A program made the position numbers and the translations under genes. A DNA stretch of 64,000 nt. Origin: Pseudoselenomonas ruminantium. GTDB taxonomy: Bacteria > Bacillota > Negativicutes > Selenomonadales > Selenomonadaceae. Shown piece by piece: positions 44,490-54,178 of this stretch. A model generated the notes under the pieces. It was given only the letters and a program-made list of their open reading frames with translations. It made no database searches and was not told the DNA's origin. Within the stretch, counting starts at the first letter, position 1, and each line of letters starts with the position of its first letter. The stretch is taken from contig NZ_FOQK01000004.1 in assembly GCF_900113715.1 (NCBI RefSeq), forward strand, positions 62,001 through 126,000, written 5' to 3'.

Positions 44490-45611
44490 ATGAAGAGAAA
44501 AGCAGAACAGGCTCTGGCGGTTGTGCTTGCGGCGGGGTTCCTCACGACACTTGGCGTCGAGACGGTACAGGCCTCGCGTGAGGATGACAAGGCCAGCTAC
44601 GAACGCCAGGCTGAGGAGAAACGCAAGGAAAGCGAGGCCCTGCAGCAGAAAATCGAGTCGCTGTCTGAGGAAAAGCGGCAGGTCGATGAAGAGGCAGAGG
44701 TGGCGATTTCCGCGCATAAGGAGCTCAAGGCAGCGCTCGATGCGACCATCGCCCGCATGGATGAGAACGAGGCCCGGCTCAAAGTGGTCCGTAAGGACTA
44801 CGCCGAAAAGAGCGGACATCTTGGCAAGCGTGTGCGTGATATCTATATAAACGGGCAGGTGTCGTATCTGGATGTGCTGTTCGGTGCGAAAGATTTTGCC
44901 GATTTCATGACGCGTATGGATTTGCTGAAAAAAGTCATCCGTCAGGATTACGACCTTGTACAGAGCGTACTGTCTGAGAAAAATGAAATCGAGACGACGC
45001 AGGCGAGCCTGGCCAAGGACAAAGAAGCGCGAGCTGAGCAGGAGCTAAAAGCGCGGCAGGCCCGCGAGGTCATGGAGGAGAAAGTACGCCGCCGCAAGGA
45101 AATCATCGATAAGATGAAGAGCGATAAGGCGACCGTTGACCGCCAGTATGATGAACTCATGGCCGCATCGAAGCAGATTGCGGCGATGCTGCAGCGCAGC
45201 AGCATGGCGAATATGCCGGCGGCTGGCAATGGCTCGATGATCTGGCCGGTAGGTGGTACGATTACTTCGGATTTTGGCTGGCGTGTGCATCCAATCACGG
45301 GGACGCAGAAATACCATAGCGGCATTGATATCGGTGCCGACTATGGCGATGCCATTTGTGCTGCACAGGCCGGTACTGTCGAGTATGCCGGCTGGATTTC
45401 AGGGTATGGCAATACGGTCATCATCAATCATGGTGGCGGTATCACGACACTTTATGGACACAATCAATCGCTGGCCGTTTCGGTTGGGCAGTCGGTCAGC
45501 CAGGGCGAAACCATCGCGTATTGCGGCTCGACGGGCAACAGCACCGGGCCGCATTGCCACTTTGAGGTACGCAGCGGCGGTGAGCCGGTCAGCCCGTATA
45601 GTTACTTATAA
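44490..45611 (+). CDS. EnvC-like M23 peptidase with coiled coil
   Basis: The 373-residue protein has a signal peptide (residues 1-29), a long Glu/Lys-rich coiled coil (30-240) and a C-terminal LytM/M23 peptidase domain with both metal motifs, HSGID (His276, Asp280) and HCHFE (His355, His357). This layout is that of EnvC or PcsB-type activators, which here retains the catalytic ligands. It follows ftsEX by 16 bases, so it is the likely effector of the FtsEX machine. Confidence 0.9.
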   Translation: MKRKAEQALAVVLAAGFLTTLGVETVQASREDDKASYERQAEEKRKESEALQQKIESLSEEKRQVDEEAEVAISAHKELKAALDATIARMDENEARLKVVRKDYAEKSGHLGKRVRDIYINGQVSYLDVLFGAKDFADFMTRMDLLKKVIRQDYDLVQSVLSEKNEIETTQASLAKDKEARAEQELKARQAREVMEEKVRRRKEIIDKMKSDKATVDRQYDELMAASKQIAAMLQRSSMANMPAAGNGSMIWPVGGTITSDFGWRVHPITGTQKYHSGIDIGADYGDAICAAQAGTVEYAGWISGYGNTVIINHGGGITTLYGHNQSLAVSVGQSVSQGETIAYCGSTGNSTGPHCHFEVRSGGEPVSPYSYL

Positions 45612-45622
45612 CGGAGAAAGAC

Positions 45623-46777
45623 ATGCAGTATGTGAGCAAAAAAAAGATAATACTTGGCCTTGCAGCCACGGCCCTGGTGTCGAGCCTGCTGACATTGATG
45701 GGGCTGGCGGCTGTATTGGGGCTTGATGGGGCCAAAACGCTAGATATCGTTCGCTTTCTCGGCGTCAAGCGTATGATTGAGGCGCGCTATGTGCGCGATG
45801 TCAACCCGCATGATCTGATGAATGGGGCCATTGATGGCATGGTAAAATCATTGGGCGATCCGCATTCGATCTATCTGAAAGAGGATATGTACAAGACGCT
45901 CAAGGAGCATACGGCGGGCACCTTCGGTGGCATCGGTGTGACGATGGGGTTCAAGGACAACAAGGTCACCATCGTGTCGGTGCTTGAGGGCACGCCAGGT
46001 GAGGCGGCAGGCCTCAAGGCCAACGATGAAATCGTAGCTGTCGATGGCACGCCGGTCACAGAATATCAGCCCGAAGAAGTTTCGATGCATATTCGCGGCG
46101 ACATTGGTACGGATGTGACCTTGACTATCCGCCGCGCGGGAACTGAGGACAGAGACTACACGATAAAGCGCGATACGATAAAGCTGCGCACGGCAAAGGG
46201 CATGATGCTGGAGGGCAGCCAGATGGGCTACATCCGCATCGCCTCGTTTGGCGAGAACACAGGCGAGGAATTCAAGGAAGAGTTTGAAAAACTTGGCCAG
46301 GAGGGCATGCAGGGGCTTATCATCGATCTGCGCCAGAATCCTGGCGGTCTCGTCAAGAGCTGCGTGGAGGTTGCCAATCTGCTGGTGCCGAAGGGGCCAA
46401 TCGTTTCCGTCGTCCAGCGTGATGGCTCGAAAGAGGAGCATGATTCTTCGCTTGAGTCACCTAAGTATCCGGTGGTGGTACTCATTGACGGCAACAGCGC
46501 GAGCGCATCGGAAATCCTGGCGGGAGCTTTGCAGGATACCGGTGCCGGTACTCTTGTAGGGACGAAATCGTATGGCAAAGGATCGGTGCAGGTGGTCGTA
46601 CCACTCTTTGAGGATGATGGATTAAAACTCACGATCGCCAGATACTATACGCCGAATGGGCGCTGTATCGATGGCGTTGGCATTGAGCCGGACGTTACGG
46701 TGGACTTTGCAGAAGGCGATACCACCGATGTGCAACTTGCCAAGGCGAGAGAAATCCTGCAACAGAAAATGCAATAA
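45623..46777 (+). CDS. ctpA: Carboxy-terminal processing protease (CtpA, S41)
   Basis: The 384-residue protease has a membrane anchor near the N-terminus (residues 7-33), a PDZ domain (TFGGIGVTMGFKDNK, VSVLEGTPGEAAGLK) and the S41 catalytic Ser region GNSASASEIL (about residues 292-298) with Lys near residue 319 (SYGKGSVQ). It cleaves envelope proteins. It is 11 bases from the M23 gene and part of the division operon. The C-terminus is short (about 40 residues after the core). Confidence 0.92.
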   Translation: MQYVSKKKIILGLAATALVSSLLTLMGLAAVLGLDGAKTLDIVRFLGVKRMIEARYVRDVNPHDLMNGAIDGMVKSLGDPHSIYLKEDMYKTLKEHTAGTFGGIGVTMGFKDNKVTIVSVLEGTPGEAAGLKANDEIVAVDGTPVTEYQPEEVSMHIRGDIGTDVTLTIRRAGTEDRDYTIKRDTIKLRTAKGMMLEGSQMGYIRIASFGENTGEEFKEEFEKLGQEGMQGLIIDLRQNPGGLVKSCVEVANLLVPKGPIVSVVQRDGSKEEHDSSLESPKYPVVVLIDGNSASASEILAGALQDTGAGTLVGTKSYGKGSVQVVVPLFEDDGLKLTIARYYTPNGRCIDGVGIEPDVTVDFAEGDTTDVQLAKAREILQQKMQ

Positions 46778-46779
46778 AG

Positions 46780-46826
46780 AAAACGGAAGGTCTGCTGTTT
46801 TGCGGCAGATTTTCCGTTTTTTATTT
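46780..46826 (+). terminator. Intrinsic terminator after ctpA
   Basis: AAAACGGAAGGTCTGCTG pairs with CGGCAGATTTTCCGTTTT with a few G-T pairs, and runs into a T-rich tail. Confidence 0.8.
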
Positions 46827-46951
46827 TGCTTGTTTACAGGACTGGAATTTATTTTGTCGAAATAATAGAAATAGCAGTACAGATGAAAGGCTCAACGGAG
46901 AGAATTCCTGCGGGCTGTATAGGTGATGCGTATAGAGAAGGAGCGATGAAA

Positions 46952-48832
46952 ATGGATACAGGACAGAATTCCAGGCGCTGGCTGTGCCGGCTGCTGCTGG
47001 TTTTTTGCTTGGCTGCTGGAGTGTTGCTGTTTGGCTGTACGTCAAAGACTTTGGCGCAGGATAGCTGGGCTGTCTATATCTATATGTGCGGTTCTGATCT
47101 GGAGTCGGAACAGGGGATGGCTTCGAAGAACCTTGCCAGCCTGCAATCCGTCCCGCTGCCGGATAACGTGCGTTTCTTTATCCAGACAGGTGGTGCGCAT
47201 GCATGGCATACCGAGGGGATTCCTAGCGAAGCCTTGGGGCGTTTTGTCTATGACAGCAAGGGATTCCACAAGCTGGCCGAGTTGGAGCAGGCAAGCATGG
47301 CCGAAGAGAAGACTTTTGAGGATTTCCTGCGTTATGCCAAAGACAATTATCCTGCTGAACATCGGATGCTGATATTCTGGGATCATGGCGGCGGCAGTCT
47401 GAACGGCTTGTGCTACGATGAAAAATATGAAGAATCACTTAGCCTGAATGATGTGCAGCAGGCAATGGCAGCAGTGGCCAAGGCGGATAAAGATGCACCA
47501 TTTTTCGATTTGGTGTTGTTTGACATGTGCTTGATGGCTAACATCGAGACAGCGAATACCTTGTATGGGTATACCCGTTACATAACGGCATCAGAGGAAA
47601 TCATGCCGGGAACGGGGTCGGATTATGCCGGCTGGGTTGGTGCTTTGACCAAGAAACCGTCGATGGATGGACGCGCTTTGGGAAAGATTATCTGCGAGAC
47701 CTATCTGCCTTATTGTGCGAAATATCAATCGGAAGATAGTGCAACGCTGTCCTTGCTCGATATGCAGAAAGTGCCAGCGCTCAATGATGCCTATGAAGCG
47801 ATGGGGCAGGAAATACAAGACGCAGCCAATGCGAATCCGCGTGAAGTCTATACCGCATATGACCGGGTGGCTAATGGGGTGGAACGATATGGCATCAATG
47901 TGGAAGATAATTGGACGAACATGATTGATTTGGGGAATCTGGCAGAGCATCTGCATGGCATAGAAAGCGCTGAGGCGCTGCAAAAAGCCATCAAGGATGT
48001 AGTGGTTTACCGGGTGGCTGGTCCTTACCGCCAGCATGGCTGGGGACTGGCTGGTTACTATTGCTTAGATGGCAGCGTATTGTCGCTGGCAAAATATACG
48101 CCGCAACCTGGAGCCAGTCCGGTGTTTATTGAGTTCTACCGGAATATGCTAAGCGGCAGTGGCGGTGGGGAACCATGGTATCATTTCGATACGGAAAGGA
48201 TTGCCCAGAGCCCGCTGGTTATCGGCCCGGATAACACGGCTGTAGTTACGCTGCCGCCGGAGGATGTCCATGCTATCAGTGACGCAGCGTTTTGGCTCGG
48301 CTATAACGATAAGAACGGTCAATTCGTTTTTCTGGGCAGCAGTGACAGCTTGACGGTGGATTGGGAAAAAGGCGTTTTCCAGGATGATTTTGATTGTACG
48401 TGGCCGGCACTCAATGGACATACTATCCTGCTGGATCTTGACGAACACCAGCCGGACTATAATATGTTCCATTCCTACATCCTGCTGAATGACAAGAAAT
48501 GCTATCTGCGCGCTGCCTATAACAAGGAAAAAGCTGCCTGGAAGATCCTGAGTGTGCAGAGACTGATTGAAGGTGAGCAGTTGGATCGTGAAGTCCTGCA
48601 ACTCCATGCAGGGGATAAGATCACGCCGCTGTTCCTGCTTGAAAATGGCAAGATGATAAATGGCGAGAGCTTTGTTCTCGATAAGGAACCGGCTCTGCAA
48701 AATGAGCCACTCGCTGATGGCAAATACACATTTGCGTTCAACTTCCGTATGCCGCGCAATGATGCGGTGGATTCTGCCTGCGGGTATTTTGTCCTCGAAG
48801 GCGGCAAGCTTATAGAGGTAGGCAATCTGTAG
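46952..48832 (+). CDS. Clostripain-family (C11) lipoprotein
   Basis: The 626-residue protein has a lipoprotein signal (LAAGVLLFGC) and the clostripain peptidase catalytic dyad, His145 in WDHGGG and Cys193 in LFDMCLMAN. The remaining C-terminal 320 residues are beta-rich and uncharacterised. It is expected at the outside of the inner membrane or at the cell surface. AAGGAG eight bases before ATG 46952 is the likely start. Clostripain-like proteases cleave after Arg; the substrate here is unknown. Confidence 0.85.
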   Translation: MDTGQNSRRWLCRLLLVFCLAAGVLLFGCTSKTLAQDSWAVYIYMCGSDLESEQGMASKNLASLQSVPLPDNVRFFIQTGGAHAWHTEGIPSEALGRFVYDSKGFHKLAELEQASMAEEKTFEDFLRYAKDNYPAEHRMLIFWDHGGGSLNGLCYDEKYEESLSLNDVQQAMAAVAKADKDAPFFDLVLFDMCLMANIETANTLYGYTRYITASEEIMPGTGSDYAGWVGALTKKPSMDGRALGKIICETYLPYCAKYQSEDSATLSLLDMQKVPALNDAYEAMGQEIQDAANANPREVYTAYDRVANGVERYGINVEDNWTNMIDLGNLAEHLHGIESAEALQKAIKDVVVYRVAGPYRQHGWGLAGYYCLDGSVLSLAKYTPQPGASPVFIEFYRNMLSGSGGGEPWYHFDTERIAQSPLVIGPDNTAVVTLPPEDVHAISDAAFWLGYNDKNGQFVFLGSSDSLTVDWEKGVFQDDFDCTWPALNGHTILLDLDEHQPDYNMFHSYILLNDKKCYLRAAYNKEKAAWKILSVQRLIEGEQLDREVLQLHAGDKITPLFLLENGKMINGESFVLDKEPALQNEPLADGKYTFAFNFRMPRNDAVDSACGYFVLEGGKLIEVGNL

Positions 48833-48850
48833 GAAATATGCAGAATATAG

Positions 48851-48893
48851 CAAAGCTCCCCTAGACGGCCAAGGTTGGTTTAGGGGAGCTTTG
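48851..48893. terminator. Bidirectional terminator between C11 gene and recQ
   Basis: Perfect inverted repeat CAAAGCTCCCCTA and TAGGGGAGCTTTG around a 17-base loop, lying between two convergent genes. Confidence 0.7.
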
Positions 48894-48905
48894 TGTTTGC
48901 TGTTT

Positions 48906-50687
48906 TTAGCGGTGTTCCTGGATGCATTGCAGGAAGGCTGCACCGTATTTTTCGAGTTTTAGTTCGCCGACGCCTTTGACATCAAGCATTTCGTCGAGGG
49001 TCGCTGGCTGGACGACACACATATCCCGCAGGGTGGCGTCGGAGAAGACGACATAGGGCGGAATATGATCGCGGGCGGCGATTTCTTTGCGTAGGCCGCG
49101 CAGGTAGCCGAAAAGCTCTGGGGCAGCGGGTTCTTTTTCCTGTTCGGGCTTGGGCATAGCCTGATAGACTTTTTCCTGCCCTTTGAGTACGGCGTAGGCA
49201 CGGGGCTCAAGCGTCAGTACCGGATACTGGCTTTCGGTCATTGCTAAATAGTCGGTGGCGACAAAGCGCTGGATCAGCAGCTTGATGTCGGCAAGACTGC
49301 GTTCCTTCATCAGGCCGTAGGTTGATAGCTCGTTGAAATGGAGTTCGCGGACACGTTTATCGTTTGAGCCTTTGAGCACCTGGGCGACAAGCGTCAGGCC
49401 AAAGCGCTCGCGCATGCGATAGACACAGGAAAAGACTTTCTGCGCATCAAGCGTGATGTCGACGCGTTCAAGTCCTGCCTTGCAGTTGCCACAGTTCGCG
49501 CAGGTTTCGGGGGCTGAGCTGTCCCCGAAGTAATGGATGATGAAGTGGCGCAGGCATTCTGGTGTATGGCAGTAGTCGACCATCTTCTGCAGGCGCCCGA
49601 GGTTATGGGCTTTGCGCTGCTCGTCATCGATGGAGACATCGATGAGGTATTTCTGCGTCATGGTATCCTGCGGCGAGTAGAGCAGGATGCAGGTGCCTGG
49701 TTCGCCATCGCGGCCGGCGCGTCCTGCTTCCTGATAGTAGGCTTCGATGTTCTTGGGCATGTTGTAATGGATGACGTAGCGTACGTTGCTCTTGTCAATG
49801 CCCATACCAAAAGCATTAGTGGCGACGATGACCTGGATGTTATCGTAGAGAAAGTCATCCTGGGCCTTGGTGCGCTGCTTTTCCGTCATACCGGCATGAT
49901 AGCGGCCAACGGCGAGCTTCTTCTTGGACAGCAGTTCGTAGACCTTGTCGGTTTCCTTGCGCGTAGCGGTATAAATGATGCCGGTTTCGTCGGGATGGTT
50001 GCGGACGTAGTTTACGATGAATTTTTTCTTGTCTTCGCCGCGGCGTACTTCGAAATAAAGATTCGGACGGTCAAAACCCGTGACATGCACCTGGGGCGCG
50101 TGCAGCCCGAGCAAGCTGATGATATCCTCCTTGACCTCGGGGGTAGCCGTGGCTGTGAAAGCTGCGACAAGCGGGCGGCGTGGCAGGCTGGCGATGAAGG
50201 GCGCAATCTGACGATAGCTGGGACGGAAGTCATGGCCCCATTGTGAGAGACAGTGCGCCTCATCGACGGCGACCATCGAGATAGGCTGATGTTCGATGAT
50301 GTATTGGAAATAACTTGTCTCAAGCCGCTCGGGAGCGACGTAGACGAGCTTGAATTGGCCGGCTGCAATGGCGTTTAAGCGGAGATCGGATTCGGTAAGC
50401 GAGAGCGTGCTATTGATATACGTGGCCGCAATGCCCTGCTCGGCGAGGGCGTCAACCTGGTCTTTCATCAAGGAAATCAGTGGTGAGATGACGAGCGTGA
50501 TGCCGGGAAATATCATAGCGGGTATCTGGAAGCAGATGCTTTTGCCGGCGCCGGTCGGCATGATGGCAACCGTGTCCTGGCCCGAGAGCAGGCTTTTTAT
50601 AACCGGCGTTTGGGCTGGGCGGAAACTGCGGTAGCCATAGAAGCGTCGCAGCAGCGCCAAGGCTTGTTCAAAGTATGGATTGTCCAT
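48906..50687 (-). CDS. recQ: ATP-dependent DNA helicase RecQ
   Basis: The 593-residue helicase has motif Ia-like PTGAGKS, AVDEAHCLSQWGHDFRPSY (DEAH box) and motif VI QEAGRAGRDG, the RecQ zinc cysteines (CANCGNC with an upstream Cys), a winged helix and a C-terminal HRDC domain (MLDVKGVGELKLEKYG). It unwinds DNA in repair and recombination. AAGGAG precedes the ATG on the minus strand. It is convergent with the C11 gene and divergent from the tolC-like gene. Confidence 0.96.
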   Translation of the reverse strand: MDNPYFEQALALLRRFYGYRSFRPAQTPVIKSLLSGQDTVAIMPTGAGKSICFQIPAMIFPGITLVISPLISLMKDQVDALAEQGIAATYINSTLSLTESDLRLNAIAAGQFKLVYVAPERLETSYFQYIIEHQPISMVAVDEAHCLSQWGHDFRPSYRQIAPFIASLPRRPLVAAFTATATPEVKEDIISLLGLHAPQVHVTGFDRPNLYFEVRRGEDKKKFIVNYVRNHPDETGIIYTATRKETDKVYELLSKKKLAVGRYHAGMTEKQRTKAQDDFLYDNIQVIVATNAFGMGIDKSNVRYVIHYNMPKNIEAYYQEAGRAGRDGEPGTCILLYSPQDTMTQKYLIDVSIDDEQRKAHNLGRLQKMVDYCHTPECLRHFIIHYFGDSSAPETCANCGNCKAGLERVDITLDAQKVFSCVYRMRERFGLTLVAQVLKGSNDKRVRELHFNELSTYGLMKERSLADIKLLIQRFVATDYLAMTESQYPVLTLEPRAYAVLKGQEKVYQAMPKPEQEKEPAAPELFGYLRGLRKEIAARDHIPPYVVFSDATLRDMCVVQPATLDEMLDVKGVGELKLEKYGAAFLQCIQEHR

Positions 50688-50856
50688 GGATGGCTCCTTA
50701 TTTTTAATGAATTTCTCAGAGAAAATTTATGTTCTTACAACAACCCTATTTTATCATAATCTAACCAATAAACCCATGTAGTTGTGGGGAATTATGTTAA
50801 AATAGAAAACAGGATTCGAATTTCAGGATGAAGTAGTTTTTCGGGGAGGAAAAATT

Positions 50857-52305
50857 GTGAAGATAAGTCGTCAGATAAAAAAACGGCAGCAGAAAATAGC
50901 ATTGGCGTTGGCCAGTGTCATGCTGGGCCTGATGCCAGCAGCCTTGGCGGCTGATTTGTCGCTGCAGGAGGCCGTGAACATGGCCCTCACGCAGAACACG
51001 AGCCTGAAGGTCACGCAAAAAGGTGAGGATACGGCTGATGCGGCGCTCAAGAAAGCCCGAGGCAGCAATGGCGTGTCGGTAACGGCTTCGGATACCCTTA
51101 GCACGAGCAAGAGCAGTGACAGTGACCGCCAGGCGAGAAATGGAGCCGGTGTGTCAGCTTCGCTGCCGCTCTATACAGGTGGCCAGAATCAGGCCAATAT
51201 CAAAAAGGCAGAGCTTGCTGCTGATTCGGCCCGGCTGCTAACAGATCGCAGCCGCGAAAATCTGAAACTTAGTGTCATCAAGGCGTATTATGACGCCTTG
51301 GAGGCCAAGAAGACGGTGGCTGTGCGGCAGGAAACCGTGGATAAATACCAGGAGCACTACACGAATGTCAGCCAGCTTTACTCGGCGGGAGCCAAGGCGC
51401 GCATCGATGTGATCCGCTCGTCGGTCGAGCTTAGCAATGCGCGGCAGAATCTCATCAAAGCGCAGAACAGCTATGAGGTAGATCTGGCGACATTGCGTAA
51501 CTATCTCAATATAAACCGTACGGAGCCGCTGAATCTCACGACGGATTTCAGCTACGATGCTTTCGGGATCGCGCTCGATGACTGCATTGCCTATGCCTAT
51601 ACCAATCGTAAGGACCTGCGTGTCGATCAGTATAAGGTCGAGCAGCAGGAGCAGGCCGTAAAGGCTGCAAAGGCTGGGTATCTGCCATCGGTATCACTAT
51701 CGCTGGGCCTAGATAATACGAATGTGTTCCAACCGTCGAGCTCGTCGAGCCAGGGGGCATCGGCCAGCGTCGGCCTCAAGTGGAGCATCTTCGATGGCGG
51801 CGTCACCGATGCAGCCGTTAAAACGGCGCAGACGGAATACGACGTGGCGAAGCTCAATCTGCTCAAGGACAAGGAGGATGTTGACCTGGCTGTGCGGCAG
51901 GCCTATTACAATATGCGGGAGGCTGAGAAACGGCTCAATTCGACGCAGGATGCGGTGCATCAGGCTGAGGAAGATGCGTACATTGCCCGCGAGAAATATC
52001 GTGCCGGCGAGGGCCTGATGCTCGATATCATCGATGCGCAGGAGGCGCTTTCGACGGCGCAGCTCAACTATATCAGTGCGCAGTATGATTATGCCCGCGA
52101 CAAGGCATCGGTGGAAAATGCCATGGGCATCAGCTTGAGTCCTGCGGAAAAAGAGGCTGCGGCAAAACTCTCAACCGACGTTGCCGCGACGCTGGCAAGC
52201 TCTCCCATCGAGCAGGCCGGAGTGGCAGCAGGGGCAGATACGCAGCCGGCAGCAACACCGGCGGCTGTAGCGGATGAATTGGCAGGAAATGAGGAGACGA
52301 AATGA
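50857..52305 (+). CDS. TolC-family outer-membrane efflux protein
   Basis: The 482-residue protein has a signal peptide (cut after LMPAALA) and two OEP repeats with long helices rich in Ala, Glu, Lys and the NLKLSVIKAYYDALEAKKTV and AEEDAYIAREKYRAGEG patterns. It forms the outer-membrane exit duct. The GTG start has GGGGAGG upstream. It overlaps the adaptor gene by four bases (ATGA), so these work as one tripartite pump. Such a gene is direct evidence for an outer membrane. Confidence 0.9.
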   Translation: MKISRQIKKRQQKIALALASVMLGLMPAALAADLSLQEAVNMALTQNTSLKVTQKGEDTADAALKKARGSNGVSVTASDTLSTSKSSDSDRQARNGAGVSASLPLYTGGQNQANIKKAELAADSARLLTDRSRENLKLSVIKAYYDALEAKKTVAVRQETVDKYQEHYTNVSQLYSAGAKARIDVIRSSVELSNARQNLIKAQNSYEVDLATLRNYLNINRTEPLNLTTDFSYDAFGIALDDCIAYAYTNRKDLRVDQYKVEQQEQAVKAAKAGYLPSVSLSLGLDNTNVFQPSSSSSQGASASVGLKWSIFDGGVTDAAVKTAQTEYDVAKLNLLKDKEDVDLAVRQAYYNMREAEKRLNSTQDAVHQAEEDAYIAREKYRAGEGLMLDIIDAQEALSTAQLNYISAQYDYARDKASVENAMGISLSPAEKEAAAKLSTDVAATLASSPIEQAGVAAGADTQPAATPAAVADELAGNEETK

Positions 52306-53432
52306 ACATCAACTGGAAAGTAAAGGCCGGTATCGCGGCAGTGCTCGTAGCGGCCTGTGCGTTTGGCGGCTGGAAATATTATCAGGGCCAGCAGCAGGCC
52401 AAGCAGGCAGCGGCCGTGGAGACGACGGAAGTCATACGCATGGATATGAAATCGACGGTCTCAGCGACGGGAACCATCCGTCCTGTGCACTCGGTCGAGG
52501 TCAGCTCGAAGGTCACGGCGCGGATCAAGAACGTGCTCGTCAAGGAGAACGATACAGTCACGGCCGGGCAGACCATTGCGACACTTGATGGCAAAGATTA
52601 TGAAGCCAAGCGTGACCAGGCACAGATAAAAGTCACGAATACCAAGGCCAAATATGAGCGCACCAGTTATCTCTATAGCATTGGCGCCAAGACCCAGGCT
52701 GATCTGGAGGATGCGCAGATGAATTATGAGACAGCGGTATCAGCACTGTCGGAAGCGCAGTCGGATATGAATGAGATGACAATCACGGCACCGATGTCGG
52801 GCGTGGTTGTCGGCGAGCCGAAGACGCCGGGCACGATGGCCGTGCAGGGGACTAGCAGCCCGACGGTCATCATGCGCATCGCCGATCTTTCGAGCAAGCA
52901 GATCCAGGCCAAAGTCGATGAGACGGATATCGGCAGTGTCAAGATTGGCCAGACGGCGACCTTCACAGTGGACAGCTTCACGGGCCGGACCTTTACGGCG
53001 CGCGTCACGAATATCTCGCAGACGGATACGGGCAATAGCTGGGACACGTCTTCTTCCTCAAGTAGTTCGTCGAGCACTTCGTCCTCCAGCGTCATTTACT
53101 ACTATGTGACATTGGATGTCGATGATCCCGGCAATGAACTACTGCCAGCGATGACGGCGCGCGTGGAAATCAATACGGCTGAGAAGGCAGGGGCGCTGGC
53201 GGTCCCCATCTCGACACTCAAGACCGATGCGAATGGCTCCTATGTCATTGTCAAGAATCCCGATGGCACGCAGGAGAACCGCTATGTCGAAACGGGCATT
53301 TACAGTGATGAGTATGTGGAAATCCTTGCAGGGCTGTCCGAGGGGGAGCAGGTCGTGAGCACCTATATCGCTAAAGCATCAACAACGACAACGAGCAGTA
53401 AGAAAAGCAGAGGCGGCCCGCCGCCAATGTAA
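52302..53432 (+). CDS. MacA-like periplasmic adaptor (HlyD family)
   Basis: The 376-residue protein has an N-terminal membrane anchor, a lipoyl/hairpin domain (VSSKVTARIKNVLVKEND) and beta-barrel segments, the order of MacA adaptors. A Ser-rich stretch near residues 248-265 (about 16 Ser in 18) is unusual and uses mixed codons. It joins the MacB-like ATPase-permease to the TolC-like channel. It overlaps both neighbours, so the four genes are an operon. The substrate is unknown. Confidence 0.88.
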   Translation: MNINWKVKAGIAAVLVAACAFGGWKYYQGQQQAKQAAAVETTEVIRMDMKSTVSATGTIRPVHSVEVSSKVTARIKNVLVKENDTVTAGQTIATLDGKDYEAKRDQAQIKVTNTKAKYERTSYLYSIGAKTQADLEDAQMNYETAVSALSEAQSDMNEMTITAPMSGVVVGEPKTPGTMAVQGTSSPTVIMRIADLSSKQIQAKVDETDIGSVKIGQTATFTVDSFTGRTFTARVTNISQTDTGNSWDTSSSSSSSSSTSSSSVIYYYVTLDVDDPGNELLPAMTARVEINTAEKAGALAVPISTLKTDANGSYVIVKNPDGTQENRYVETGIYSDEYVEILAGLSEGEQVVSTYIAKASTTTTSSKKSRGGPPPM

Positions 53433-53455
53433 TGAGAGGGAAAGCAGGGAATCCG

Positions 53456-54178
53456 ATGGAAAAAAAGGAAAATCGTTATCCGACCATACAGCTTTCCGGT
53501 ATCCGGAAAATCTATCATATCGGCGGCGAGGAACTCGCCGCGCTTGATGGTATCACGACCAATATCTATCAAGGGGAGTTTGCTGCATTGATGGGGCCGT
53601 CAGGCTCGGGCAAGTCGACACTCATGAATATCCTGGGATGCCTTGACCGGCCGTCGGAAGGGTCCTATAAGCTCGATGGCGAGGAGGTAGCTGGCCTTAG
53701 CGATGATAAGCTGGCTATCACACGGAATCGGAAAATCGGCTTTGTGTTCCAGAACTTCAATCTGCTATCGCGCATCTCGGCGCTGGAGAATGTGGCTCTG
53801 CCGCTTGTCTATGCGGGCGTAGGACGCAGGGAACGGCTGGAGCGCGCGATGCATTATCTGGAAGCCGTCGGTCTTGGCGACCGTGCGGACCATCAGCCCA
53901 ATGAGCTTTCGGGCGGCCAGCGGCAGCGCGTGGCAATTGCTCGCGCGCTCGTCAACGATCCGCATATCATCATGGCCGATGAGCCGACAGGCAACCTCGA
54001 TACGAAATCGACGAAGGAAATCATGGAAATCTTCGAGACCATGCATGAGAAGGGACGCACGATAATCCTCGTCACCCATGAGCCGGAGATCGCTGCTTGC
54101 GCAAGCCGCCAGCTGCTGGTGCGTGACGGCAAGATCACGCGCGACGAAGGGAAGGGAGTGGTCATGGATGTTGTTTAG
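53456..54178 (+). CDS. MacB-type ABC transporter ATPase
   Basis: This 240-residue ATPase has Walker [25 protein letters not shown], Walker [14 protein letters not shown] and the VTHEPE H-loop, like MacB/LolD ATPases. Here the ATPase and permease are separate genes instead of one MacB polypeptide. AGGGA five bases before ATG 53456 is preferred over ATG 53432. It overlaps the permease by 11 bases. Confidence 0.88.
   Translation: MEKKENRYPTIQLSGIRKIYHIGGEELAALDGITTNIYQGEFAALMGPSGSGKSTLMNILGCLDRPSEGSYKLDGEEVAGLSDDKLAITRNRKIGFVFQNFNLLSRISALENVALPLVYAGVGRRERLERAMHYLEAVGLGDRADHQPNELSGGQRQRVAIARALVNDPHIIMADEPTGNLDTKSTKEIMEIFETMHEKGRTIILVTHEPEIAACASRQLLVRDGKITRDEGKGVVMDVV

Noticed and set aside
54078-54167. 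N-terminal extension of the MacB-like permease
   Set aside because: It overlaps the ATPase gene in another frame and has no membrane-protein pattern; the ATG at 54168 fits the family.
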